64,000 nt of DNA from Dicaeum eximium (Eukaryota; Chordata; Aves; Passeriformes; Dicaeidae). The notes under the pieces are model-generated. The model did not search any database, was not told the origin of the DNA, and was given only the letters and a program-made list of their open reading frames with translations. Positions 49,101 through 63,800 of this stretch are shown here, piece after piece; position 1 is the stretch's first letter; each line of letters begins with the position of its first letter. Location of the stretch: positions 888,107 through 952,106 of the forward strand of contig VWZP01005667.1 in assembly GCA_013396995.1 (NCBI GenBank). Direction: 5' to 3'. A program made the translations under genes and the position numbers.

Positions 49101-49617
49101 GGTTCCCCAGGAATTCCAAGAGTTCCTGTGCCCCCAGGGACCCTCCTGGAGCGCAGGGAGATGACACCACCCCCTTCTGCAACCCTGGTGGGTTGTGAGG
49201 CCCCTGTCCTCCCTTTCCCACCCTTAGCCAGTGGGTGACAGAGGGAGGTGGGGGCAAACACGGGGTGTCCCCAGCTCTGCTGGCCAGGCACAGGGACCCT
49301 GCCCTGGGGTGCCACAGCTGCTGCTCCAGCGTGGGCTGAGGGCCACTGCAGCACCTTCAGCTGGCCAGAGCAGCACTCCGTGTCCCAGCCCTCTGCAGGA
49401 CCCTCCCTGGTGCGTTGTGATTGCTCAGCCCCAACACATTAACCCAGGAGCACCGCAAAGGTTGATCCGAGCCAGGGCTAAAAAGAAAATTACAAAGAAG
49501 CTTTGGCGGAAGGGTGAAACCTATCATTAATTTTAGTGGTGAATGATCTAAAATATATAAACACATTGTCCTTTTATAGCAGGACTGGGTTTCTCTATTG
49601 CTGCCTTTAAAAATGTC

Positions 49618-49656
49618 ATGCTAGCTCCACCTAGCATACGGAATGCTAGTACTAGC
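49618..49656. repeat. Alternating inverted copies of ATGCTAG
   Basis: ATGCTAG (49618-49624), CTAGCAT (49631-49637) and ATGCTAG (49643-49649) alternate in orientation at about 12-bp spacing, followed by a partial ACTAGCA. They could form alternative small hairpins. Function is unknown and chance is possible. Confidence 0.5.
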
Positions 49657-51254
49657 ACTGGGGAATTATTCAGGATTAAGTATGGCCACTTTTGTTCAGT
49701 TTGATCAACTGGTTATTTTTTACAAGTCAGACTAATGCTTCCATTTAATTCCTTTCACCATCTCCCACAGGAAAAATATGGGCTTCAGCTAATCTCTCAA
49801 GAGTACATTTACTAAGAATGCAAAAGATTTTACAAATAAATGAGGGGGAAGGCAACACTTTGCTATGCATCACACATATTTTAAAAGTCCATTAGAGTCC
49901 TCCAGATTTATCATGCTACCAGAACCCAGATGGGTATTTAATACAAGTAAAATTTTATAGGTGAATGCAGAAACCTAAATGACTGATCCAAAATTGCCTG
50001 GACAATAAAAGTATTCAAGCCACCCCTTGCAAATACTGCCTAACAACTCATACCTTCCAAGCCCTGCTGCTCCCAACTGGAACAGAGTTAGCTCATTAAA
50101 AGTTCCTGCTCAGTCACTAAGCAGTACAACCACTAAAACAGGATTTTTGGAATATTAATTGCAAAGGAAGACAATCAACAGACTACTACATCCCATCTAT
50201 TTTTTTTGTTTGGCTCTCCACTAAATTTAACAAAAGAAATTCCGATCAACAAACAACATTTTTGACAATAGGTAAAATAGAAAGGTTTTGGAGAAGGGGC
50301 AATCATTGAAGTAAGACATGTATTTCCATACAGAAATCCAGGAGGGATTACTGTGCCATCTAATGGGACAACTTCCCTTCTGTACAGTGTGAGTAACTGA
50401 AAAATAAACAATTCAGGGGATATTTTCCAGTGTTTGGATCACAAGTTTAATGAGAAGCTTTACTGCCATTCAAATGGCTGCTCCTATGGGCCAGACTGTG
50501 CTGTCTGGGGCATATTCTTTTTTGGTTTCTCCCCAAAATCAGTAAAGGCTGGGAAGATTTGAGGGGGTCACGTGAAGTTTAAGGTTTGCATACCCCTTCA
50601 ATAGACTTAGGACTCTGTCATTCAAGTGATTTGTAGTTGAAGTCCATGGGCTTTCTAATCAGAAGGATCATTACACTTTTTCTGCTTTGAATGGCAAACA
50701 TGCACAGCTGGGGCACTGCAGGTGGGACTGGAATGGCTCTTTACAAGAGGAAGAGCAGGGGCATTCACAGAACACCCTGAGTCTCTGAAAACCCAGCCTG
50801 GCCACTTCTGAGTTCAAACACTTCTGGTCTGGGGCCATTCTGAGGTTCTAGGAAGACATAATTTGTTGAGAAACCCACAGCCAAAAGGAGAATGATGGGC
50901 TTGGATTTGTGAAAAAGAGGACCTAAAGCAGATTGCCTTTCACAATTACACAGCCACAGGGAGACAGCACAGCAACAAAGACACGGCAAAAACACAACAA
51001 AAGCCATCACACATCCTCAGGATAGTGCATTACCCACAGGAAGCAGGCTCCTCTGTACATACACTAGCAATCAGACTTTCAATACTTTCATTTTCAAAGA
51101 AAGCTAACAACATAGAAAAAACATTTTGAAGATTAGGCCTTCTGCAGAGATAAGAAAAAGAGCTGATACAGACCTTAGTCACAGCACTGAATAACAGCAA
51201 AAAGAGTCAGAGAAACACAGATCAGAGCATATTCCACCCACGGGGATTCAAAAG

Positions 51255-51610
51255 GTGAGTCCACGCCTGAAAGCTGCACTATCTCTCCTACGTGGGAATC
51301 CTGCTCCTGTTCTCCAAGTGCCCACCCCTGCTGCACACACGTGGAGCAGGCTGAGCCCATCTGCCTGGGTGGCTGTGGCCCACAGCAGGACACGCGCCAG
51401 TGGCACGAGGGCAGGGGATGCGAGCGGCTCCGCGCGCAGATGGGGAGAGTGTGAGGGAAGGAGAGCCAGCTCCTTGGCAGAGGCTGCTGGGCTGGGGGTG
51501 ATGCCTGTTGATAGCAGATGCTGCTAACACCTGTTGGTGGGTGCAGCACTCTCTTTTCCAAAGCAGCCAGGCATGGGAGGCAGGGAAGCGTGGGCCCGGG
51601 TAGGCTCTTG
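51255..51610. promoter_or_regulatory. Small CpG cluster
   Basis: About a dozen or more CpGs occur within 350 bp, densest around 51388-51442 (ACGCGCCAG, GCGAGCGGCT, CGCGCGCAG), against a CpG-poor background. It is too small for a classical island. It may be an alternative promoter, an enhancer or an unmethylated GC islet. A donor-like GTGAGT on the + strand sits at 51255 after AAAAG. Confidence 0.25.
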
Positions 51611-54600
51611 GGGACAGGAAGAGATAATTGATTTCCAGGTGCCAGTAGGCAGTAAACAAAGGAAAACATGTGCTGCCAGGTTACAGAGTCAGGCAGGACA
51701 CAAAGGAATTTGCATCAAACAGCAGCTCCAGTCTTGAAGGAAAAGAAGCACCAGTCTGAAGCTGTAGGACACAGAGCGATGGACTTCATTGCTTCCTGTA
51801 GAGCAGCAGCAGAGCAGAAAACATAAACCCAGGAAAGTCTGAAAGGGAGCTGGGTCTAGCACAGAGACCATTCAGTGATTCAGTCAAAGAATTTTAGCTC
51901 TTCCTTTTCCACATCACATTCTTGAATATACCCTCTGCTCGCTCAGCTTTAGAAACTCATTCTTTACTGAATTACATTAAAGGAATCTTATTTTTCCTAG
52001 ACTGGTTCATTCAAGTGGGACACTGAATATAGTATTGAGGTAGAAAGGGAACTGTGGCTTCTAGACAATAAAGCTTTCCTCTCCAGAGGCAGTGTCAAAA
52101 AGAAGCTCCAGACCTGGGCTGTGGCAGCAAAGAACCCTTGCACCAAACCAGAGATGAAGGTGGCCAGTCTACTTTGTATGTTAGGCCAGCCAGGACTCAG
52201 TTTGCAGTGGACAAAATAAAGCTTGAAACAAGTTTGTGTTAGGGTGCCCCAACTGTGCACCTCATTTCCTTGCTTCTTGCTGTATTCATGTTAATATACT
52301 CTTCCTTCACTGCCAGTTTCTTTTTAAATACCCACTTGGAGCTGGTGTGATAAGGGGTGTTTTCATTACAGATTCTCAATTATCCTTAAATTACTAAAAC
52401 ATCCAGATTTCAAATAAGCACTTTTTTTCTTTTCCTTCAAGATTCTATCAAATAGTGCCCCAGTTAATTATTGTGTTCTGAGTTTCAAAACTCAGCCTGT
52501 TCGATGCCACAAAAGCATAAATCCCAAGAAAAAAAAATCCCTGGAAATGCAGTCCTTTGCTTCTTTTATTTTAAATTGGTTTCGTGCTATCAATGAAATC
52601 ATCCTGTGGAAAAAAAAAATTAAATTCCAGCCTTTGGGAGAGACTGAACAGAAAAACTTTTAATATGCAAAGTTCAAAAAGCAACAACAGAAAAGAGGTT
52701 TTTGGAAGGAGCACCTCTGGCTGGCCCTAACAATAGCTTTTGTCAGTCCCCCAGGCTCCAGCAGCACAGTTGGCCAGCTGGCTGCATAATTTAACATATA
52801 ATATCTTATGCATCTTGATCTTACCAGAACATTTTACAGAGGCTAATGGAAATGGTAAAATAGACTTTAGAGACCTTCTACAGCACTTGATTTAAACTGC
52901 CTGGGTTTACACAGCATCCATTCAATTACCTAATCCCATCTACAGACATCTACTGTCAAATGAAGCATAAAGTAAAAGGCATTTAATAAAAGCATGGATG
53001 GAACTGAGATCAGCTGACCATGAACAGCACATGACTGTTCAGTCACTCATACAGTGATTCCTTTAATACCCTCAGAGTTCATATTTCAGAACTCCTTTTT
53101 TCCCTAGGCTTGCTCCTTCTTCTAAGGCTTGTTATTGTAAAGAAGACAGCACATTTTACCAGCAAATAACTGTGAAATACATTCTATTTCAAAAGTTTAC
53201 TACAGGAAAAGTTCTTGTATTTTGCCATAACTAACAAAGAACAGAAAAGTGCCATTTGCTTGTCTTTGGCTTTTATTTGTTAAAGCCAGAGAGAAAGAAG
53301 TGAAGACACTGAAAATAAAGCATTTGTACTGCATACAAGCAGGGCTGGAATTACATATTTTCATGGCTGCTTTTTTGACTCAAGCAGCAGTCTGGCAGGG
53401 CAGACATCATGCCCAGAAAGTTGTTTTTCCCAGGGTGAGAACAAACCCTTACACTCTAGCTGTTCTGACCTTGCAGCTTTCCCACACACACGGAAGTTGA
53501 CTGCATGATTTGTAGAACATCTCAAGTTAGATTTTTTTTTTCCCCAACCAAAGTTAATCCCTGTACCAAAAATAGATCAATGTGAATCAGCTGAATCTAG
53601 GAAAACAGAGAAAACAGGTCTGTTGCTAAGCACAATAACTTCAAGAAAACTGCACTCATTGTAACACCATAATTATCACCACAGCTGTGCAGAAGATAAT
53701 TATTTCCGCTAAGATGTGGCAACCTTTTGCAAAGATAAGAAGATACTTCCACTTTCAACCACCCAATGCAATATCTACATTTATATCAAGATATTAGACA
53801 GGGGACAGGTAAAAACAGCTTGATTAACTTTGTGCATTCTTTTTATATGACTTATGATGTCCTTTACTGCATCTTGGCTTCCATATGTGCCATAAATCAG
53901 CAAAAGGAGAGAGCAATAAAAATAGAGGGACACAGAAAAGATGAAGAACTAATATTCAAATCCTCCCACAGGAGGCAGACAAACCTCCAAGGAAATGTGG
54001 GCAGATTCTTGTTGGGAGGAGGAGAATGAGAACATGAAAAATATCAGCCAACCAAAATAATGGAAAAAAACCAAAAACATACATACACATGGATGGCCCT
54101 GGGAAACTGGCAGGGACCTCTCTGCAGGAGCAGTGTCTGGGGAACAAGATATCTCAGGGCTTTAAGTCAGACCATCCAGCCTTGAGGTACCACAGCCTGT
54201 CAACATCCAAAGCTAGCACAATGATCATAAAAGGGAAACAGGAACTAGGACACCCTGATAAAAGCACTAAAATCGCCTTGAAAACACGAGAGCTAGGAGA
54301 TTAGCAAGCTAAACAATACTTTTTCCTCCACGCTGTCATGGTTGATTGTTTAAAGCTTGTCAAAAGCTCCTCTGGGAAACCCTTCATAGATATACTGAGA
54401 GCAGTGGGAGAGTAGGGAATCAGTCAATATTTAATAACTTTATTACTCAGACAGTACCGTACGCAATTAATTGAAAATTACAGTGGCATTTGGGGGAAAA
54501 GTGCTTTTCTTGTGTAATAACAACCAAGTAGTTTGCAGTATTTTGAAAGGATTTTTTTTTCTTTTTAATATTTGAAAGAGGCACACACCTTTGCTAAAGC

Positions 54601-57600
54601 TGTAGCGGAATCTTGAGGGCACCTCAACTACTAGAGAATTTCCAGCAATAACTTCTGCAGCCAGCACTGAAAGTTTTCTTTTTGCCATCTTACTTTCTTT
54701 CCAAATCATGAGCAAATATAAGACTGCACTGAAATCATTAGCACCACCCACCAGGCAGATCTGCTTGTCACTGCACATTGCCTCTCTCCAAGACAGACAG
54801 CTGGAGGCTGGATCTGGACACCAGGGAAGAGGCTGGCAGAGCACTTACTACTCCAAATTCATGGGCTGCCTCAAGTTCCTTTCTCCAGGAAAAGAGACAA
54901 CTTCTGAAGGAAGCCCATGAACACATTCAGCTCCTACATCACACTAGTGGAACTACTTTCAGAATGCTGAACACATATCAGAAGTTCACAATTCTAAAAG
55001 AAAGATGGAACAGGGGGAAAAAAAAAAAGTGGAAGCGGCCAAAAAGCATTTGGGAGGTAGACACTGTGCAGAACGGCAAGACATCCAAAGAAAAACTTAC
55101 AGAAAAATGAATACCAAGCAGTGATGTGTAGAAGTGCATGAACAAGTGTCTTGGAAAATATGCATGTGCCTAACCACTGACACAGACAGCTTCTCTAACT
55201 CAGTAGAGAAAGAAAAGGGGAAAAAAAACCCAGCACCATATAGTAAAAATTACTGAATCTGGTATTAAAATCTACCAATCAATATGTTCATAGTACTCTC
55301 AAATACCATGTCTCCTGAAAGTCTGGGAGCACATCTTTCATTGCCCTTCTGTATCTGTCTTCCTCCAGCCAGCAGCCTGAAGAAAGTCATTTTATACCTT
55401 CTCTCCTCAGGCACCAAACTCTGAATTACAATATGAATTTAGGTCTCTCTAAGAGTTGGTAACTCACCTGCCTCTGCTTGTCTCCATGATTTTCCAAGGA
55501 GAAAAGCCGAGCAGTGGCACTCTCACAAGTTCATTTGATTGGCAAGTGCCTGAGGTTTTCTACTGATCTTTGAATGCACTATGAATCTAATAAAACTCTC
55601 AATATCAGTACTAGAATATTTCCTACACAGTAGTTTTATTTAATTTCTTGTTTATCTGAGTACTGCCGAACAAGAGGATATTCTATGAAAGCTAATGCAG
55701 CCCTAAATGAGATATGAACCATTCTCAGAATACCCTATGTGTATTTTCTTGCACACATGAGTCCACAAATCCTACTGCTAGTTCTCAACAAAGATGTTTG
55801 GTTTGTTTTAAATAATCTGACTTGAGACATTCTGCTTCAAAAACACCTCTGTAAATATACCCAGGAGGAAATTTGACATATACAGTATAATTGCTTTGCT
55901 ATCTAGATTTAATCCTGCATAGAAACCATCTGCCTCATAAAAAAATATTTTAAAAAATTTAAAAAGGGGATAAAACCCCACAAACACAAAAGCCAAAACA
56001 GATTCTTTTTGTACACTGCTAAGTATTTCTGTATTTTCTGTAATTTGTATGTTATACTGTGCATGTGTAGACCACAAGATCACTATGAACAAGATCATCA
56101 CAAAGTGGTGTTACAATATTGCTTAAAAAAACCCCAGACAAGCATTCAAGATGTACAGAGAAACCAGGTGTGTGGAGTAATCCTTTCATTCTGCTCTGCT
56201 CAGGAAGGAACCAGAACCAATGGAAAAGAATTCAGAGGAAACAGCCAGAAACATAAAATATTTATCTTACTAGGAAGAATGAAAATCTTGGGCTGCTGCA
56301 TCAGGGGAGAAGACATCTGGGAAGAGGAGGTGCTAAAATGGCCTTGTTTGATACAGAGAGCACACAATATTCTGGCTGGAAGGCACTGCTCAGAGGGCCA
56401 AGGGCTGCTCCCTTCCCAGTAATCCTTTGCCTTTCCAGAGGTGTTTAACTTGACCTTCACCAGTGCAGGCTCTAAATTTCCCTGGGCAATAATTCTGATG
56501 CTTTACTACTTTTCCTTAGCTTCAGCCAGCATCTAAACTCTATCTTCCTTGTCACAAGGAATATTTAAGTACAATTATACACCCTGGAAACTCCCCCTGG
56601 AGGTTCTTAGGCTAGCAAAACTTCTGTTTGAAAGAATATAATTACATGTGACCCTGCTCAGGTGCAGACTTCCTGAGAGCCTTTTGGACTTACCTGGGGG
56701 GGATGTGAAAGCCAGGAATCTTGTTCCATTCACACATTCCTGTCACACCTGCTGCTGTGTTTGAGTGACAGGGTGCTGGACCCACCTGTGACAGCAAACC
56801 AAGCACCAACAGAGCTCCAGGGGGCTTGGGGATGAGCAAGAGTCCTGGTTTCATGCCCTAAAGGACCCCCAGCTTCCTCTGCAAGGGGCAGCAGTTCCCA
56901 GGAGGGTGGGCAGTGGGGGAGTGAGGAGCTGGGTGCTGTTCCCAGGGAGCACTCAGCCATCTCTGAACATGCACAGCCCTTGTGCTTCCACATCATTCCA
57001 GGACTTGCTCCCCACTCCTTACCCTGCTCTTGTTCCTCCAGGTCTCAGCCAGAATTTAGCTTCTCTTCCTAGAAACCCCTCATTCCTGCAGATTGATGGG
57101 TTTTGTCTAGATCCCTAATCTCTCCAGACTTGTACCCTATCTTCCAAACGAAGGCTCATGCTTCACTCCGAATGCAAGGCTCCATATATTAACAACTTAC
57201 AAAAGCCATACAAAAACCTTCAGCCTGCTGGAAGCAATAACCTATTGATTTAACATTTTGCTCACTGCTACCAACTAATAAAAGGATGAAAGCAAGGCAC
57301 TATATCACAAATTGTCACCAGCAGCTCAGAACAAATTGGGTCCTTTTTGGATCAACAGAAGCACAAAGACTCAAATCACTTCTCTTCATCAGCTTTGAGC
57401 CCTGTCCCACTCCCATCACCTGCATGTGACCAAGTGCACTCAGAAAAGGACTAATGGCAGATGGCACAATTAAAAGGCTTTGAGTCATACATCCATGAGT
57501 GTCTGAGTACTAGGCTATGTCAATTAGCACACTTACAAACAGAAGGTTTTGAAAGACAACCTAAATTAGAGCACATGATCTCCAAATTCAGCTCTGATGT

Positions 57601-57872
57601 TTCAAAATAACCTTCCTGTCATCCCCAGATACCAAACAGCCATGCCCAAAGCTGGATGTATGTTCCCTCTTTCATCCACATATCTCTGCTCCTGCCTTGT
57701 CCTAATGGATGTGTTTCCTTGAGCTGTCACATCTGATTACACACAGGATGTGACATAGGATGACATGAATAATGTGCCCCCATTTGATGGGAACAAATTT
57801 GTTAATTTGGCTTTGGAGAAAAACAGGAAAACACAAATGTACTGAGCAGCAGTTTACTTGAATCATTGTAGC
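51611..57872. other. Non-coding sequence, no gene recognised
   Basis: AT-rich unique DNA. On the minus strand, donor-like sites with good consensus appear at about 55466 (CAG/GTGAGTT, 14 bp after an ATG in a good context) and about 56693 (CAG/GTAAGTCC), but neither comes with a recognisable peptide. A 9-bp-arm inverted repeat (ATAATTATC / GATAATTAT) lies at 53669-53703. No mobile element could be identified. Confidence 0.5.
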
Positions 57873-57894
57873 ATTATTATTATTATTATTATTA
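57873..57894. repeat. (ATT)7 trinucleotide microsatellite
   Basis: An uninterrupted ATT run of about 22 bp, followed by degenerate ATT/ATG triplets to about 57918. It encodes an artefactual poly-Asn stretch on the minus strand and is probably polymorphic. Confidence 0.9.
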
Positions 57895-60800
57895 CTGTAA
57901 CTACTATTATGATGATGTTTATGTTTACTTCCCCTCTCACTGAAGTGTAGCAAAAAAAGCCTAAGTTAAAAAGAAAATTATTTCCTCACAGAAAGCATTT
58001 GGGAAAGCTTCCATAGATCTTTATTTCCAAATTCTACAAAGATGAAATGGGTCGATTGAGCATTGGTTGGCATTGAACTATCAGTTATCACATGCTTTTC
58101 ATATTTCTTTCCAGAAATGAGGACATGAGGAAGTAGAGATCTTCTTTGCTGCTTGGTTTTTGACTAGGCAGACTTTTCCCCCTATTGTTCCACAAACTGG
58201 ATGTACACAGATACCAGAATATTAAATCAAAGAGCCAAAAAAAGTTAATTAAATCTCTTGTTAATTAAAATCTGAGCAAGTGAGCTCCCTGCTTACTCAT
58301 GAGGAGGAGTAAGAACAGCACTTGGAGAATCACAGCTTCCTGAAGATTGTTCATCATGGCCAGCAATCTCCCAGGGCCAGAAGATGTAAGAGTGGGGTGC
58401 ATTCATCTCTCTTTTTGAGCACATGCATATTCCCTCACTCTTCCAGGAGTAAAAGTTTTACAGATTCTCTTGTAGATCTCTGGGTTGTGCTTCACACTCA
58501 TTTCCATTTTCTGCATTCCCACCAGGGTTCGTGGCACCACAGGCAGCTCAGCCAAGGAAGGAATCCAGCCCTCTGCTTTTATTTTTACCCATTGTGCTTT
58601 CATCTTAGCTGGGTGAGTGAGAAACCATCTGCTTCCCTGGGATGAAAAGGCAAGAGAGGGAGCTACAGTTTCCAGAGGAGTGTATCTTTCAAGCTACAGC
58701 ATCTGTCCTTTCTGTTCCTTCTGATTTATAGGGATTTTGGTTTGGGCCAAATTCACAGCTACATTAGGAATGAGTAGCCTAATGTGACACTGTACCCAGA
58801 ATGAATTTGGCTCAGTGACTTCAGCTCATTCATTCTCAGGGATGATATTTCAGAGTACTTGATCCATGATGAATGGTAGGCAAATTTACACTGATGCAGT
58901 AGGCGATTTTCTAATTTCATTTATGCTCAGACCATCCTGTTGCCTGGTATTAAAGAACAGGTTTTAGCTGAAGCTATTTAGTTTGAAGGGTTAGATAACA
59001 ACAATATGTAGCTTTCCTAATCAGAAACATGTTGTGTCAAGATTTTGCACTACTTCTGTAGTGCACCACAGAATCACTGGACATCTAATCTGATAATCCT
59101 TCACATTTGAAGACAACAGGAGCTACAGCACCTAATTTAGAGACAAATATGGACAGAAAGAATGATGTGAGGAAGCAGTCAGAACTAAAAATCTAATCTT
59201 TCTGACACATACGAATTTCACATATGAATTTCAATTTTTCATCCTGAACATTGATAGTGGGATTCCAGACACATGTATAAGACTGAAAGATTTTTCCATT
59301 TCACAAATATAGTCACTGTGAATGCAGTTCAAAAAACAGCCCAATCTCCTAACTTTCTAGGTAATTCCTAATATTTGAAATCATTTTTCTAAAGCTTCAT
59401 AGAGATCTTCCTCAACTTTCTTACTGAAAATGATCTGACAAAGCCTAATGAACAAGTGAACCAACTTGCAATTTCCCTTTCAGTTATTTCTGTGGTAATC
59501 AATTTCCAGATTTATTCATAATTGTGTTTCACATAAATGTTTGCCTTTGCAGAGGAATGTGTATTATCTTCAACACTGATGTGCCCAAATTTTCAATCCT
59601 ACATCCTTCCTGAGATGATGCCAGGAATGCTGGCATCGTTGTTTGGGGGCCACAGAGCTGGGATGAGGGAGGAGGCAGTCAAGGTTCTCCACTTGCTGCT
59701 GGGCAGGTGGCACTGAAACCACCCTGACCCTGCTTCCCTTGCAGCCAGGTGCTCTGCCAGATTCTGGGCAGGAAAGTGCTAGTCCTGCCCTAGCTAATAT
59801 AAAAAAGATATTTCTACTTAATGATTACTTATTCTGTTCTAAAATACCCTCACCTAGAACAAAATAAGTCACCACAAACAAATCTTAAGAGACACAGTGC
59901 AGTGAAACAAGAACTGGAGGTGAGCAGAAGGGAGATTTGTTGTGGCAGAGGTGGAATGTGTGCAGCTTGGGAGCAGATTCCAGACCCTGGCAGTGTCATG
60001 TAGACACGGGATTCAACCCAAGTATGTGAGTAACAATCTTAATCCAGGCCCTTCTAGCAGGTAACAATTCTGATACCAGCTAATCTGTGCCACTGACAGC
60101 TTCCAAAGCCAAGGCACAGAGCCCACCAGCTCCAGCAGCATGATCCACATGCTTGGATCAAACTGTGGCCAAAATTCCAACGTCAACTCTTGTCCAGTGC
60201 TGGAGAACACTTCCCACAGTATCCAAGACCTCTGCACAGGGCTTGCAGGAAACAAGACCTCTCAAAGACCTGCAGCCACCCCAAGCAGCAGCTGGAAGCC
60301 AGGACATGTGCCAGGAATGAAAGCCACAGGAGTCCCGAGCTGAACATCTGGGTCATCTTCCTCCAGAGTACCAGAACTTTTAGAAAAGTATTTTGCCGAC
60401 AAAACTTTCTATACATATTTTTAAAACTGCTTAGCAGGTGTGATATGCAAACCTGTCTTGAAGCATTAGTGTCCACAATTAACCCTCCTGGCCAGGACAT
60501 GCCTCTGGAGTCAAGTCCTTGCCACGTTTTTTATCACCTCATTACTTAACTCCCTTTATTGCCAAGGGGATAAGTACTGACTTTGCCTTTGTGAGGAGTG
60601 ATGGAGCAAGTACAGATCTGCAGCTGCCAAGAGAGGTTGCTGAGGTACTTTTATTGGCAGGAGATCCAGGCATAAGTCTTACATGAGTACTGCAGGGAGG
60701 GTAGTATAGAGCACTCCTTACAACTTTAGGACACAGCAACCTAGAAACTACAAATCTGTACAAAACTGGGCTCCTACACAATCATATTCGTGATGCAGTG

Positions 60801-63800
60801 GTGGTTGGACTTTGCAAAATTACTTCATAAAAAAACCTGAAAAAATTCTCACTAAATATACTTATTCCTGCCATTCATTAATATACCTGCTGGCTAAAAA
60901 TAACAAGGGATTTCCAGCATGGCAAATACATTCTTAGCTATGGAAGAATCAAGAATTGCAATACTCTCTTTTAAAAGGTCTTGTCATAGTTGGAGCACAG
61001 CTGTCTGTGTTCCTTGCTCTCTGGAAATTAATGCCACTGAGAATTAACATTAATCCCACATACTGACAGAAGCAAAGGAGCAAGACTGGCAATTCTGCCC
61101 TTCTCTGCTTCAAGGGGGGAAGCTTTGAGTCTGACTTGATTCAAGAGGGCTGAGATAATAACAGGACTTGGGAAGGTGATTCTCTTGTGTCTGAGCTGAG
61201 AAATGGAAAACAAAATTCCAAAGCAGACCCACAGCAAAAAAACATTTAATTTGTCCATTCTCAGTGATGGTAAGGATGGCATTCTGGCACCTAAATATAC
61301 CTGTGCACTGCTCATTGGTCCTAAGATACACTCCTCCTAAACAGGTGTGTCTGAAATAAAGAGAAGTGCTTTCCCAGGACAGGCTTTTCCCACCTAACTG
61401 CATCCCTGCCTCCATGGGGGGAGCTCAGCCACCCTCCCAGAGAGGGCTGCAATAAACACCACAAGTCTCCAGCTGAAAGCACAGGATGGAAAGGGCTGCT
61501 GAAGAGTCCACCCAGGGAGAAGTGCACTGGGAGATCTGGGAGCCATGCCCAGGGAGAGGCCATGAGAAGGTCAGAGCCACAGAGAGCCAGGGAAGTACAG
61601 CATCCTCAGCCAGAACCACTGCCAAGCTTCCTCAGAACCACCAAACCTTCCCATGCCTAGAGGCATGCAAGAAATGGAGAGAGTGCTTTCAGTCTTTCTG
61701 TGAGCCAGTAGTTTTTCAGTGCAGGTGAAAACACTGCTTATTAATGATTAATAATTAGTTCATTTTATAAACACCAAGCAATTAGAATAATTTTGCACTA
61801 AAGCCATTCCAAATCTCATCTCCCAAAGACCCCCAGGTTGCTTGGATTTCCACAAAGTACATTGTGGCTACAAAGCAATGCTGTTTGTCATGCACAGTAA
61901 GTCAAACCACATTTTCAATCCTCCCTCCAAGCACTGGCTTGAAAATAACTGTGGGCAAACCCTCTGCAGTTCTGATTTTGGAAGTTTTAACCCCACAGAA
62001 GTAAACATCCCCCCATTTAGGTGTGGACCCACTTGCCAAGCATAAGCTCAGCTCATGTCAGACCCACTTGCTCTCTCTGGGGCTGATCAACAACAAGGAG
62101 CTGCTGTATGCTCTCATTCCATGTTTGTCTGCAATAAAGGCACTCACCTGGTTCCTGTCAGTAACATTTACTCAGCAGGTCAGCATGAAGGAAAGTCATA
62201 AGATGAATTTGCCAATCTAAACATAGTGATGCTTCTTGAAACTTTCCAACAACAGGCTTGCAAAAATAAAGGGTTGATCTTAGCCCTAAGGCAATGCTCA
62301 AGGTGTTCTGTGCTCCCTCTGTGCCACCAAGGGGTTTCTCAGGGAGCAGTTCCACACCAAGTGGCTTCCTGTGCATGTTCAAAGGGGACACACTGTGAGC
62401 TGACTCTCCATGCCTGAAAATCAACTATTAGGCAGATGCAGCACAACTTTCCATCTCTGCCTCTCAGTGCCTTATGTCAGATGGTGCACAAATTCTTACC
62501 TCTTCAGACACCAGCTAAGAAATGAGCTTTTCCATTCTGTTGATTTCTAAATTGCATTAAAAAGAGCACGTCTGAAAACCTTCCATGTCCAGTGGTGATT
62601 ACAAAAGACATACATTGCCCTACAGCTGTCCTTCAATCCTGCACTGGCCCTCCAGAGACATACCTGTGTGGTTTTGCATTTACAGTCAGGAAACAATAAT
62701 ATATCCAAAGATATCAAAGATAAAGCTAAGGGAAAGATTTGACCTCACTGCTTACAGAGAATTGGAATGCAAATCACCATGGAAATCTCAGCAGCTCATT
62801 ATGAAGGGTGCTAGCTGAGGGGATGCAGAACAGCCAAGAGTGATAAATAGATCCCACTGAAGCTCATGTGATTTGTACATTATGAGTTTTTGTTGATACA
62901 GCTGTAGATGATACTGTAAGGGCTTTTAAAAACCCATTTCCTACAGTCATCTCTGGTTTTCACTAAGAAATTCTGGAGGATCTCATTTTCAGAAACTAGC
63001 CAGGTCCCAGGAAAGCAGACTGGTGTTCAAGACAAACATCCAGCTGTCTTTAAAGGACGTGTCACTGGCCAGAGGATTTGTCATGTAACTATTTTGGATT
63101 CAATAAGGAGAAGAGTAAATTTTTTACTCCAGTTCAGGTTAGGCACACTGAGGCTCCTCTCCAGAACAGCACAATCAGCAGTGATGTCACATCCAGTTGA
63201 ATGTATTTGCTGTGTGAATACAGCACTATTAAAGTACATAAAATCAGAATTTCTCTAGCTCTAGTGGTGGACACCTAAATATAAATGACCAGGAATGAAA
63301 GTTGAGAGGAATTCTTGGGCCATTCCCAGTGTAGAAGGAACTGAAGGTACAGAAAAAGAACTGTCTATCTCCACCAGTTAGTGTTCTTTAATTCTGGCTT
63401 TCAGGAGTGATATCAAACACCTCAATGAAAAGGCTACAAGGAGAAATTGCTACTTTGTGCAGTGAATTGCTGTCATGCTTAAAAAAAAATCCCAGTTTCA
63501 TCAGCAGAGCAACAATCTGGAAGTGCAGTTCAGCTCTTAAGGAATTTTTTTTTATTATATACACAGGATGCTTCACAGTCTGAGAAATAAAATATTTTTA
63601 TAGGATTCTCTTCTCTCATCTTCTCTCTACAGCTAAGATTGGCAGGGGGGAAGGGCACCAGAGGACAGGTTTTCAGAACAAATTTTTCAAGGTTCTGTTC
63701 AAATTCTAAGCCATTCCTACCTCCCAAAGCAGGTACATCATATTGACTTTTTTTTTCTTCTAATAAAATGCACATGTAATTCTGGAAAATGAAGAGTACA

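Larger units (their letters stand above)
45531..51250. other. Non-coding sequence, no gene recognised
   Basis: Unique DNA with a GC-rich patch at 49.04-49.45 kb that is modest in CpG. Small tandem duplications occur at 45921-45976 and 46061-46104. A minus-strand segment near 49.06-49.14 kb has an acceptor-like and a donor-like site with an open frame but no recognisable peptide. Alternating inverted copies of ATGCTAG occur at 49618-49656. Confidence 0.5.

Noticed and set aside
55472..55492. Minus-strand ATG in a strong context, 20 bp before a CAG/GTGAGT donor, as a possible first coding exon
   Set aside because: No promoter-like composition upstream and only six codons; too little to separate from chance.
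62500..62520. 15-bp minus-strand micro-exon candidate (TTTCTTAG acceptor, GAG/GTAAGA donor)
   Set aside because: Short acceptor-donor pairs are frequent by chance, and no neighbouring exon supports it.
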